DNA of 64,000 nt from Novosphingobium malaysiense (GTDB lineage Bacteria > Pseudomonadota > Alphaproteobacteria > Sphingomonadales > Sphingomonadaceae): assembly GCF_000802225.1 (NCBI RefSeq), contig NZ_JTDI01000001.1, forward strand, positions 682,001 through 746,000, in the 5' to 3' direction. Numbering within the stretch: the stretch's first letter is position 1; each line of letters opens with the position of its first letter. Under the pieces are notes generated by a model. The model ran no database searches, was not told the origin of the DNA, and saw nothing but the letters and a program-made list of their open reading frames with translations. Shown one piece after another: positions 25,177 to 34,350 of the stretch. The translations under genes and the position numbers were made by a program.

Positions 25177-26546
25177 CAGGCAGCTCCCATCCAGACGAAG
25201 CGGACGACGAAGAGCAGCGCGAGCACGAGCAGGAACCAGTCGGTCCTGGTGATCGTCCCGCGCACGATCTTCAGCGCGGCATGGGCGGTGATGCCGAAGG
25301 CGAGGCCATTGGCGATCGAGAAGGTCAGCGGGATCATCGCCACGGTCAGGAAGGCGGGAATGGCCGAAAGCGGGTCTTCCCATTCGACTTCGGTCAGCGG
25401 CAGCAGCATGAGGCCGCCGACGATGATCAGCGCCGGTGCCGTCGCCGCCAGGGGGATCACCTGCGCATAGGGCGCCACGAACATCATGGCGAGGAACAGG
25501 ACGCCGGTGACGACGGCAGTCAGGCCGGTGCGCCCACCCGCCTGCACACCCGCCGCGCTCTCGACATAGCTCGTCACCGTGCTGGTACCGGCCATCGAGC
25601 CGACAATGGTCGCCGTCGCGTCGGTCACGAGAATGCGGTTGAGACGCGGAATGCGGCCATTCTTGTCCATGAGCCCGGCGCGCTTGGTCACCGCGACCAG
25701 CGTACCGATGTTATCGAACAGGTCGACGAAGAGGAACACGAAAAGGATTTCGAGCAGCCCGAGGCCGTGGCTTCCGGTCAGTCCGAACACACCACTCAAG
25801 TCGAGCTGAAAGGCCGTGCCCGTCAGTGCCTCGAGCGAATAGGGTTCGGGGCTGACCGAGACCATGCCCAGAGCCCAGCCTGCCAGCGTCGTGACGACAA
25901 TGCCGATCAGCATCGCCCCGCGCACGTTCCACACGCTGAGCGCGCCGATGACCACGAGCCCGAAGATTGCCAGCGCCGCGCTCGGGTCCTTGAGGTTGCC
26001 AAGCGCCACGAAAGTCGCCGGATTAGAAACGACGATGCCGGCATCCTTGAAGCCGATGAAGCCGATGAACAGGCCGATGCCGCCGGCGACTGCGGCGAAC
26101 AGATAATGCGGGATCGAATTGACGATAAGCTGGCGCACGCCCGTCAGCGTCAGGAACAGGAAGGCCACGCCCGAGATGAACACGCAGCCGAGCGCCACCT
26201 GCCAGGGCACGCCCATCTGCTGCACGACGGTATAGCTGAAATAGGCGTTGAGGCCCATACCCGGCGCCAGTGCCAACGGCGTGTTGGAAGCCAGCCCCAT
26301 AAGGATAGAGGCAAAGGCTGCGGCAAAGCACGTCGCGGCCGCCACGGCGGCCACCGGCAGGCCCGCACTGCCCAGGATCGCCGGATTTACCAGCACGATA
26401 TAAGCCATGGTCAGGAAGGTGGTGACCCCTGCCAGCACTTCGGTTCGCACGTTCGTGCCGCGTTCGCTGAGCGCAAAATAGCGCTCCAGCCTGCCCGATG
26501 CGGGCGGCGTTTCGGGCCTGTGGTCCATCGTTTCGGTCTGCGTCAC
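25176..26546 (-). CDS. NCS2-family purine base permease (AzgA-like)
   Basis: 456 residues, 12 or more membrane segments. Diagnostic AzgA-group motifs: FALSERGTNVRTEVLAGVTT, ALAPGMGLNAYFSYTVV, DLFDNIGTLVAVTKRAG and GTSTVTSYVESAAGVQAGG. Members take up adenine, guanine or hypoxanthine with protons. The GTG at 26546 is the preferred start: GGGGGA lies 8 bases before it, and it is 12 bases after the amidase stop. It would import the bases released in the periplasm by the nucleosidases of the same operon. Confidence 0.92.
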   Translation of the reverse strand: MTQTETMDHRPETPPASGRLERYFALSERGTNVRTEVLAGVTTFLTMAYIVLVNPAILGSAGLPVAAVAAATCFAAAFASILMGLASNTPLALAPGMGLNAYFSYTVVQQMGVPWQVALGCVFISGVAFLFLTLTGVRQLIVNSIPHYLFAAVAGGIGLFIGFIGFKDAGIVVSNPATFVALGNLKDPSAALAIFGLVVIGALSVWNVRGAMLIGIVVTTLAGWALGMVSVSPEPYSLEALTGTAFQLDLSGVFGLTGSHGLGLLEILFVFLFVDLFDNIGTLVAVTKRAGLMDKNGRIPRLNRILVTDATATIVGSMAGTSTVTSYVESAAGVQAGGRTGLTAVVTGVLFLAMMFVAPYAQVIPLAATAPALIIVGGLMLLPLTEVEWEDPLSAIPAFLTVAMIPLTFSIANGLAFGITAHAALKIVRGTITRTDWFLLVLALLFVVRFVWMGAA

Positions 26547-26558
26547 GCTGCTGTCCCC

Positions 26559-27917
26559 CTAGACCGCCACTGGCGGCGTCCCTGCCCCGATAGTCTCCGC
26601 CCCCGAAGGCGGTGTCGACCCGATAATGCCCTGTTGTTCCAATTGCGTGGCAAAGCGGAAAAGGGCCGCCTCGCCATGCGGCCGGCCGATCAGTTGCAGC
26701 CCCAGCGGCAAGCGCCCGGGACGATGGAGTGGAACCGCCAGGGACGGCAATCCGGTAAAGGTGATCGGCTGGGTATGAATGCCGAGATCGGCCCGCGCCG
26801 GAGCCAGCTTGCCATCGATCTCGATACGCGGATCGTCGACCGGTGGTGCGACGCAGGGTGTTGCCGGCGCCAGCAGCACGTCGAAATCCGCAACCAGCGC
26901 CAGAACCTGCGCGCGATATTCTTCCCGAAAGGCTTGCGCCTCATCATAGAGGTCCTGCGGCAGCAGGGCGCCGGCGATCAGCCGGTCGCGCGTCGCCGGA
27001 TCGAAAGCCAGCGCGTCCTTCGCCAGCGCCTCGCGATGCAGCGCGCCGCCCTCGAAGGCAGTAACAAGGAAGGCCGCGGAGCGGGCCCGGGCGATATCCG
27101 GCAATTCGATCAGCGGCGTCTGGGGCGCGATGGCATCGATAGCGGCAAGCTGGTCCGGATCGGCATTTTCGCGAAAACGGCCGCCCAGCCGCGCGACCCG
27201 TGGCGACGCGCCCTTCTGGGCAGTCTTGTGGCCGGAGAGCACTGCCCAGATGCACGCCATGTCCGCGACGGTCGTGGTGAAGGGACCGATGTCGTCGAAA
27301 CTCTCGGCAAATGGGAACACGCCTCTTAGCGGCAGGTCGGCATGGGTGGGCTTGAGCCCGTAGGTCCCGGTCAGGCTGGCAGGTACGCGGATCGAACCGT
27401 TGGTATCGGATCCGAGCGAGAAAGGGAGCAGCCCGGCGGCGACAACCGCCGCCGAGCCGCCCGAGGAGCCGCCAGCCAGGCGGGAGGGATCGTGTGGATT
27501 TCGAGTGGTGCCGTGGGCCGCGTTGATGGTCGCGAAGCCATAGGCAAACTCGTCCATGTTGAGGGTCGCGACCAGAACGGCACCGGCGTCGCGCAGGCGC
27601 GCGATGGCTTGAGCATCTTCGGTCGCGGGAGGTGCGTCGGCGTAGATCGTCGAGCCCGCCGTGGTAGGCAGACCGGCCACATCAAACAGGTCTTTGACGC
27701 CGTAAGGCACGCCTGCCAGCGGGCCGGGATCGGTCCCCCCAGCAACCAGCGCGTCGATCCGCGCGGCTTCCTCACGGGCCCGCTCTTCCAGCACGCGCGT
27801 GACCGCCAGCAGCGGCGCAGCGCGCGCGGCGATATCGGCAAGGCAGTCTTCGAGCACCTGCATGGCGCTCACCTTGCCGTTGCGCACGGCGGCGGCGATC
27901 TCCTGCGCAGCTTTCAC
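26559..27917 (-). CDS. hpxY: AtzE-family amidase (HpxY-like, probable oxalurate amidohydrolase subunit)
   Basis: 452 residues, amidase-signature family. The catalytic triad is readable: K75 (PYGVKDLFDV), S151 (GGSSGGSAA) and S175 (SDTNGSIRVPA). NMDEFAYGFATINAAHGTT is characteristic of the AtzE branch. AtzE enzymes work in complex with the small AtzG protein, and the Klebsiella counterparts HpxY and HpxX act on oxalurate. The GTG start overlaps the stop of the upstream transporter gene (GTGA), whose C-terminus is an AtzG-like domain, so the two partners are translated in tandem. Oxalurate as substrate is inferred from context. Confidence 0.85.
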   Translation of the reverse strand: MKAAQEIAAAVRNGKVSAMQVLEDCLADIAARAAPLLAVTRVLEERAREEAARIDALVAGGTDPGPLAGVPYGVKDLFDVAGLPTTAGSTIYADAPPATEDAQAIARLRDAGAVLVATLNMDEFAYGFATINAAHGTTRNPHDPSRLAGGSSGGSAAVVAAGLLPFSLGSDTNGSIRVPASLTGTYGLKPTHADLPLRGVFPFAESFDDIGPFTTTVADMACIWAVLSGHKTAQKGASPRVARLGGRFRENADPDQLAAIDAIAPQTPLIELPDIARARSAAFLVTAFEGGALHREALAKDALAFDPATRDRLIAGALLPQDLYDEAQAFREEYRAQVLALVADFDVLLAPATPCVAPPVDDPRIEIDGKLAPARADLGIHTQPITFTGLPSLAVPLHRPGRLPLGLQLIGRPHGEAALFRFATQLEQQGIIGSTPPSGAETIGAGTPPVAV

Positions 27918-29053
27918 GAAACATTCCCCCGCATGCGCTCGGCATGGCTGGAAAGCAGCGCGAGGTTGGCAGCCACGCCCGGTGCGCAAGGTTCGGGGAT
28001 GCGAAGACCGATGGCTTGCGCAGCAGCAGCGATCTCATCGGGCGTTTGCGGGATACGGGCCGGTGCGGAAGCTCCGGTTTCCTCGGCGTCGCGCGCAAAC
28101 CGCGCGGCCAGCCAGGCGCAGACGAATAGCTGGAGCTGGTGAAAGATCATCAGTGGCAGCACGATCATGCCCACTTGCGCCGGGGCGAAAAGGGCGCCGG
28201 CCATGGGCACACCCGAAACGAGGCTTTTCTTGGACCCGCAGAACAGCAGGACGACGGCATCCTCGCGCGGCAAGCGGGTCACGCGGGCCAGCAGCGCGTT
28301 GATGCCCATGATGAAGGCCAGGATAACGGCGCTGATCAACAGCAGTTCGAGCAGGTCCGAAAACTCCAGAACCTGCCAGATGCCGTTCACCACGGCGGCA
28401 CTGAACGCGGAATAGACCACCAGCAGGATCGAGCCGCGATCGACCGGCATCAGGATCGCCTTGTGCCTGTCGATCCACTTGCCGATCACCGGGCGCAGGA
28501 AGTGTCCGGCGAGGAACGGCACCAGCAGTTGCATGACGATGCTGCGCACCGCGCTCCAGTCGCCGCCCTGCCCGGTCCGCGCCGACTGGATGAAGATCCC
28601 GACGAGCAGTGGCGTCAGCAGGATACCCAGCAGGTTGGATAGCGAGGCGCTGCACACGGCGGCCGCAACATTGCCGCGCGCCATGGCGGTGAAGGCAATG
28701 GAGGACTGCACGGTGGAGGGCAGCAGCGTGAGGAACAGCACGCCCGAGAGCAGCAGCGGGTTGATCCAGCCCTGCGCCAGCCGCTCGGTGACCAGCCCTG
28801 CGACCGGGAAGAGCAGATAGGTCGAGGCCAGCACCATCAGGTGCAGACGCCAGTTGCCAATGCCCTGCAGGATCGCTTCGCGCGACAGCTTGGCGCCATG
28901 GAGGAAGAACAGCAGCGCGATCGCCGCATCGGCGAGGATGTCGAACCCGTCGGCCGCCACACCGCGTACCGGCAGGAGCGATGCCGTCGCAACGACGGCA
29001 ATCAGCCACAGCAGAAACGGGTCTACGGAAGGGACAAACGGCGCGCGACGCAT
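27914..29053 (-). CDS. BASS-type (bile acid:sodium symporter family) transporter fused to a C-terminal AtzG-like domain
   Basis: 379 residues. Residues 10-325 form about 9-10 membrane helices of the SBF/YfeH kind (LFFLHGAKLSREAI, LLPSTVQSSIAFTAMARGN, LFCGSKKSLVSGVPMA). The last 46 residues (334-379) are soluble and have the AtzG-like (formerly DUF4089) pattern: TPDEIAAAAQAIGLRIPEP followed by GVAANLALL. HpxX/AtzG is normally a free small protein next to AtzE/HpxY; no separate one is visible in this window. The ATG has AGGTAGGG upstream. It is the first gene of the superoperon, behind the repeated 38-bp site. The transported solute is unknown. Confidence 0.85.
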   Translation of the reverse strand: MRRAPFVPSVDPFLLWLIAVVATASLLPVRGVAADGFDILADAAIALLFFLHGAKLSREAILQGIGNWRLHLMVLASTYLLFPVAGLVTERLAQGWINPLLLSGVLFLTLLPSTVQSSIAFTAMARGNVAAAVCSASLSNLLGILLTPLLVGIFIQSARTGQGGDWSAVRSIVMQLLVPFLAGHFLRPVIGKWIDRHKAILMPVDRGSILLVVYSAFSAAVVNGIWQVLEFSDLLELLLISAVILAFIMGINALLARVTRLPREDAVVLLFCGSKKSLVSGVPMAGALFAPAQVGMIVLPLMIFHQLQLFVCAWLAARFARDAEETGASAPARIPQTPDEIAAAAQAIGLRIPEPCAPGVAANLALLSSHAERMRGNVS

Positions 29054-29083
29054 GGATACCCTACCTGCCGCCTTGCCCCCTAT

Positions 29084-29121
29084 CGATCAAACGCAATGAT
29101 CTGCACGGATCGTTGCAAAAA
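29084..29121. promoter_or_regulatory. Candidate LysR operator, copy 2 (in front of the purine superoperon)
   Basis: CGATCAAACGCAATGA, 11 bases containing ACGG, then CGTTGCAAAAA; 30 of 38 positions agree with 6001-6038 and both 11-base arms are identical. Here the palindrome is stronger: GCAATGATC (29094-29102 region) faces GATCGTTGC across six bases with one mismatch. It ends 30 bases before the ATG of the first superoperon gene. Confidence 0.7.
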
Positions 29122-29167
29122 AGGCAGCAGCCGGAGCCCGCGTAAAGATCAGTTAGCACGCTTACCT

Positions 29168-29242
29168 CCCATTCGTGTCGAGCGATGTCGAGACACGTTA
29201 GCGCAGTTCAAGCGTGTCTCGACTTCGCTCGACAAGAACGGG
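29168..29242. repeat. Intergenic copy of the GTCGAGCGAAGTCGAGAC palindrome
   Basis: Arms at 29168-29197 and 29213-29242 are complementary at 27 of 30 positions, with a 15-base loop. The core matches the perfect inverted repeat inside the allantoate amidohydrolase gene at 21884-21952. It sits between the superoperon promoter and the end of the Lrp gene. Confidence 0.85.
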
Positions 29243-29269
29243 CTCGGGGTCAAGTTTCTCGCCGCACAC

Positions 29270-29731
29270 CTAAATCGGCAGCGCGGTCGTCGCCTTGATT
29301 TCCGAAAGCGCGACGGTCGAGGTAATTTCCTGCACGCCGGGCAGCTGCGAGAGCTTTTCGAAGAAAAACTGTTCGTACGCGTTGATGTCCTCGGCAACCA
29401 CGCGGATCATGAAGTCCACCGATCCCATCAGCACGTAGCAGTCCAGCACCTCGGGAAATTCGCGGATCTTGGCGGCGAATTCGTCGAGGTTGGCGCGGCC
29501 GTGCGCGTTCAGCTTCACTTGCGCGAAGACGTGCGCGTTCATCCCCACCTTGTGACGGTCGACAATGGCAACACGGCGCTTGATGAAGCCTTCGCGCTCC
29601 AGCCGGTCGATACGCCGCCAGCAGGGCGAGGCCGACAGCCCTACCCGTTCGGCGATCTGCGCGGTCGTCTGGCTGGCATCACGCTGTAGCTCGCGAAGAA
29701 TTTTTCTCTCATATTCATCAAGCCCGGTCAT
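29270..29731 (-). CDS. Lrp/AsnC-family transcriptional regulator
   Basis: 153 residues: N-terminal helix-turn-helix (LDEYERKILRELQRDAS, then RVGLSASPCWRRIDRLEREG) and C-terminal RAM ligand domain (about 65-150, with FPEVLDCYVLMGSVDFMIRV). It is divergent from the leucine-type dehydrogenase gene at 29855, a common arrangement for Lrp-type regulators of amino-acid catabolic enzymes, so a branched-chain amino acid is the likely effector (inference). Confidence 0.92.
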   Translation of the reverse strand: MTGLDEYERKILRELQRDASQTTAQIAERVGLSASPCWRRIDRLEREGFIKRRVAIVDRHKVGMNAHVFAQVKLNAHGRANLDEFAAKIREFPEVLDCYVLMGSVDFMIRVVAEDINAYEQFFFEKLSQLPGVQEITSTVALSEIKATTALPI

Positions 29732-29854
29732 TTCATTCTCATAACACGCCTTGAAAGAACGGTCTTTGCGAAAATTGGGCTATTGGCTCGGAAATGAGGT
29801 GAGAAATCTCTCTGCCATGCTGCGATTATAGTGGGACCGAGAAGGAGTTCTGAA
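29732..29854. promoter_or_regulatory. Divergent promoter region, Lrp regulator / amino acid dehydrogenase
   Basis: 123 bases. It contains CGATTATAGTG at 29823-29833, which matches 10 of 11 positions of the core of the palindrome near the second Lrp gene (37683-37693, CGATTATCGTG). GAAGGAG at 29841-29847 is the ribosome-binding site of the dehydrogenase. Confidence 0.45.
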
Positions 29855-30907
29855 ATGGTCACCGCCGCCCACCGCATGATGCCGCCGATGGAATATGTCC
29901 GCCTGCACGACGAAGCCGCCGGGCTCGACGGGGTGATTGCGATCCATTCCACGGCACGCGGGCCGGCCGCCGGCGGCTGCCGTCTGTGGACCTATCCCGA
30001 CGCCAATGCCGCCATGGTCGATGCCTTCCGCCTAGCCGAGGGCATGAGCTACAAGAACGCCATGGCCGAACTGCCCTTCGGCGGCGGCAAGGCCGTGCTG
30101 CGCAAGCCGGAAGGCAAGTTCGACCGCCGCGCCCTGTTCGAGGCGTTCGGCGCTGCCATCGAAAAGCTCGATGGCCGCTATGTGACCGCCGAAGACGTCG
30201 GCACCAGCGTTGCCGACATGGAATTCGTCGCCAACAAGACGCGCCACGTTGCCGGCCGCACCTCGCGTCCGGGCTTTGCCGGAGGCGATCCCTCGCCCTG
30301 GACCGCGCTCGGCGTGTTCGAGGCGATGAAAGCAGCTGTGCAGTTCCGCTTCGGCAGCGGCCTTTCGGGCGTGACCGTGGCCGTGCAGGGCGTTGGCAAT
30401 GTCGGCGGCGACCTCTGCCGCCGGTTGCATGAGGCAGGCGCTCGCCTGATCCTTGCCGATATCGACGCCGAACGCTGTACGGCTCTAGCCAGGGAATTCG
30501 ATGCAGACGTTGCTTCCATCGACGACATTGCGCAGGCAGACGCCGACGTCTTCGCACCCTGCGCCCTCGGCGGCGCGCTGAACGAGAAGAGCGTTGCCAG
30601 CCTGAAGGCGGGCTTGGTCTGCGGCGCGGCCAACAACCAGCTGGCCGAACCGGGCATTGCCAAGACCCTGCTCGAGCGCGGCATTGCCTATGCCCCCGAC
30701 TATGTCGTCAACGCGGGCGGCATCATCAACGTCTCCGCCGAATACCTCGGCGAAAGCGTCGAGGACGTGCGCACCCGCACGATGAAGATCGGGCCGCGCA
30801 CGGCCGGCATTCTCGAGGAAGCTGCGCGCGACAATCTGCCGCCCTCGGTCGTGGCTGACCGAATGGCCGAGCGGCTGATGTCCCGTCCCATCGCCGACGT
30901 CGCCTGA
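29855..30907 (+). CDS. Leucine-type (Glu/Leu/Phe/Val) amino acid dehydrogenase
   Basis: 350 residues; NAD-dependent oxidative deamination of a branched-chain or related amino acid. Catalytic lysines are in [19 protein letters not shown] (K67, K79). The NAD Rossmann motif is [17 protein letters not shown], and CGAANNQL and [10 protein letters not shown] are typical of leucine dehydrogenases. ATG 29855 is chosen over 29831 because GAAGGAG sits 7 bases upstream. A strong hairpin follows the stop. Leucine versus valine or phenylalanine cannot be separated by eye. Confidence 0.9.
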   Translation: MVTAAHRMMPPMEYVRLHDEAAGLDGVIAIHSTARGPAAGGCRLWTYPDANAAMVDAFRLAEGMSYKNAMAELPFGGGKAVLRKPEGKFDRRALFEAFGAAIEKLDGRYVTAEDVGTSVADMEFVANKTRHVAGRTSRPGFAGGDPSPWTALGVFEAMKAAVQFRFGSGLSGVTVAVQGVGNVGGDLCRRLHEAGARLILADIDAERCTALAREFDADVASIDDIAQADADVFAPCALGGALNEKSVASLKAGLVCGAANNQLAEPGIAKTLLERGIAYAPDYVVNAGGIINVSAEYLGESVEDVRTRTMKIGPRTAGILEEAARDNLPPSVVADRMAERLMSRPIADVA

Positions 30908-30911
30908 TCGA

Positions 30912-30936
30912 CCAGGCTTCTCGCCCCCAAGCCTGG
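30912..30936 (+). terminator. Hairpin terminator after the amino acid dehydrogenase gene
   Basis: Perfect 8-bp stem, CCAGGCTT at 30912-30919 and AAGCCTGG at 30929-30936, with the 9-base loop CTCGCCCCC, five bases after the stop codon. A second perfect 8-bp stem (GTTACCGG at 30951-30958, CCGGTAAC at 30966-30973) follows. Neither has a clear T-run. Confidence 0.55.
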
Positions 30937-31007
30937 CGCGGAACAATGGTGTTACCGGCTTCGTTCCGGTAACCGGGAGTCCCCAGGCCAGAGGGAGGCG
31001 AAAGCCC

Positions 31008-32390
<1,383 letters not shown>

Positions 32391-32451
32391 GGTTTCGCGA
32401 AAGGCCAGCGGCCTGTATGGGCAGGCTGATCGCACCTGGAGAGGCTGGCAG

Positions 32452-33435
32452 TTGGAACAGACGGATATCGACGAAGCATCGCGTCCCGCAGCGACCGAGG
32501 GCATGGTCTTCGTGCCGGGCGGCACTTTCACCATGGGCTCCGAGCAGTTCTATCCCGAGGAAGCCCCGCTGCGGCGCGTGGTGGTGGACGGCTTCTGGAT
32601 CGACGAGACGCCCGTGACCAACCGGCAATTCGCCCGCTTCGTCGAAGAGACCGGCTATACCACCGTAGCCGAGATCGCGCCCGATCCGAAGGACTATCCC
32701 GGCATGCTGCCCGAGATGGCGAAGGCCGGATCGCTCGTCTTCCACAAGACCGCGACGCCGGTTGATACGTCAGACCCAAGCAACTGGTGGCGCTTCGAGT
32801 TCGGCGCCGACTGGCGCCATCCCCTCGGCCCGGATTCCGACATCGATGCGCTGGACCTGTGGGATCATCCCGTCGTGCAGGTCGCCTATGCTGACGCCGA
32901 AGCCTACGCGAAGTGGGCGGGCAAGGACCTGCCGACCGAGGCCGAATTCGAATATGCCGCACGCGGCGGCCTAGAAGGCAAGGAATACGCTTGGGGCGAC
33001 GAACTGGCCCCCGGCGGCGAAATGCTGGCGAACTACTGGCAGGGCCTGTTCCCCTTCGCCAACCAGTGCCTCGACGGGTGGGAGCGCACTTCCCCCGTCA
33101 GGAGCTTCCCGGCCAATGGCTTCGGCCTCTACGACATGATCGCCAACACCTGGGAATGGACCCGCGACTGGTGGAGCGACAAGCCCGAAGTCGCCAAGAA
33201 GAAAGCCGGCGGCTCATGCTGCACACTCAGCAACCCGCGCGGCGGCAAGTTGAAAGGCAGCTTCGACCCGGCCCAGCCCGGCGTGCGCATCGGCCGCAAG
33301 GTCCTCAAAGGCGGCTCACACCTGTGCGCGGCCAACTACTGCCAGCGCTACCGCCCGGCCGCGCGCCATCCGGAGATGGTCGACACGGCGACCAGCCACA
33401 TCGGCTTTCGCTGCGTGGTGCGGGTGAAGGGGTAG
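32452..33435 (+). CDS. Formylglycine-generating enzyme-type protein (sulfatase-modifying factor)
   Basis: 327 residues of the FGE-sulfatase fold. The active-site pair is conserved: GGSHLCAANYCQRYRPAARH, with C292 and C297 in the positions of the two catalytic cysteines of aerobic FGE, followed by SHIGFRC. FGE oxidises a Cys in the CxPxR motif of sulfatases to formylglycine using copper and O2. The start is taken as TTG at 32452 with GGAGAGG 6-7 bases upstream; ATG 32503 would cut into the conserved MVFVPGGTFTMGS start. No sulfatase gene is in this window, so its client must lie elsewhere. Confidence 0.85.
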   Translation: MEQTDIDEASRPAATEGMVFVPGGTFTMGSEQFYPEEAPLRRVVVDGFWIDETPVTNRQFARFVEETGYTTVAEIAPDPKDYPGMLPEMAKAGSLVFHKTATPVDTSDPSNWWRFEFGADWRHPLGPDSDIDALDLWDHPVVQVAYADAEAYAKWAGKDLPTEAEFEYAARGGLEGKEYAWGDELAPGGEMLANYWQGLFPFANQCLDGWERTSPVRSFPANGFGLYDMIANTWEWTRDWWSDKPEVAKKKAGGSCCTLSNPRGGKLKGSFDPAQPGVRIGRKVLKGGSHLCAANYCQRYRPAARHPEMVDTATSHIGFRCVVRVKG

Positions 33436-33443
33436 GACGTAAA

Positions 33444-34295
33444 ATGTCTAAAATGCAGAAGCTCAGAAGAGCCATCTCCTCGCTCTTTGCGGCTCTTCTT
33501 CTCCCGACGAATTCGCAGGCTTCTTCAGACGCACCTATCCCCACCGATACAGATCGCTGGATGGTCTACGACCGCTTGGCAGACGATGGACGCCCTCTTG
33601 TCGTTCTGGTTCGAACTGGAAATGCCGAGGCTACGGCTTTGCTCCAGCACGGCGTTGCCACGGCCATCAATTGTCGGGCGGACGCGGCCAATGTGAACGA
33701 CCAAGGCATGCCGCAGGGAACGGCACGCCTCTATTCGCTTGAAGACCGACTGGATGAAGCGCCAGCGTTACGTTCAGCTCATGCAATCCGTGTGGCCAGT
33801 GTGACAGGACAAGGCCAGCGACGGATGTACTTTGTCCATCGCAATCCAGTCGATTTTGCCTCGATTCTGGCAAGTAGCGAAGTTGAAGGCTTCCTGTGCA
33901 GCACATCCGAAGTTTCAGACCGGCAAGCCTTGATCCAGCTCGTCACGCCAACCCCGCTGGAAATACAATTGAATGGGGATCAAGAGGTTATCGCGAATCT
34001 GCTGAAGAACGGCGACGACGGTTTACTGCCGCGAAAGACCGACTTCTGGTTTTATGGCGAGAAGGCCGCTCTGAGTAACCTTGCGACTCATCTGAAGCCC
34101 TTCGGATTTTCGATCGATCATTGGACCACGAGCCCCATGGGCTTGGTCCTCACTCGGGACATGCCCGTCGATCTGGCAAGCTTCCGTAAAACGACACCCA
34201 TCATTGTCGATGGCACCACGCGATACGATGTTACGTATGATGGTTGGGAAACCCTCGTAATTTCAGAAGCATCAGCACCGCCAACAGGCAATTGA
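33444..34295 (+). CDS. Exported DUF695 / RraB-like two-domain protein
   Basis: 283 residues. A signal peptide (residues 1-28, SSLFAALLLPTNSQAS) is followed by a DUF695-like domain (about 35-165; WMVYDRLADDGRPLVVLVRT, YSLEDRLDEA, RRMYFVHRN). A C-terminal domain (about 170-275) resembles RraB/DUF1260 proteins: NLLKNGDDGLLPRKTDFWFY, then a half-repeat. The gene is visibly richer in A and T than its neighbours, with many TTG, CTT, TCT and GAT codons, suggesting recent acquisition. It starts 8 bases after the FGE stop. Function unknown; domain calls are from memory of sequence patterns. Confidence 0.6.
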   Translation: MSKMQKLRRAISSLFAALLLPTNSQASSDAPIPTDTDRWMVYDRLADDGRPLVVLVRTGNAEATALLQHGVATAINCRADAANVNDQGMPQGTARLYSLEDRLDEAPALRSAHAIRVASVTGQGQRRMYFVHRNPVDFASILASSEVEGFLCSTSEVSDRQALIQLVTPTPLEIQLNGDQEVIANLLKNGDDGLLPRKTDFWFYGEKAALSNLATHLKPFGFSIDHWTTSPMGLVLTRDMPVDLASFRKTTPIIVDGTTRYDVTYDGWETLVISEASAPPTGN

Positions 34296-34350
34296 ACTCT
34301 GCAGGCCGCCGCCAACCAACGGCTTTTGGCCGACAGTACGTCCGCTCAAT

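Noticed and set aside
26559-29053. Separate small hpxX/atzG gene near the AtzE amidase
   Set aside because: No free frame of the right size exists; the AtzG-like sequence is continuous with the transporter frame, and the amidase start overlaps its stop.
21884-29242. CRISPR or phage-related repeats
   Set aside because: Copies are few, widely spaced and palindromic, with no regular spacers and no cas or phage genes nearby.
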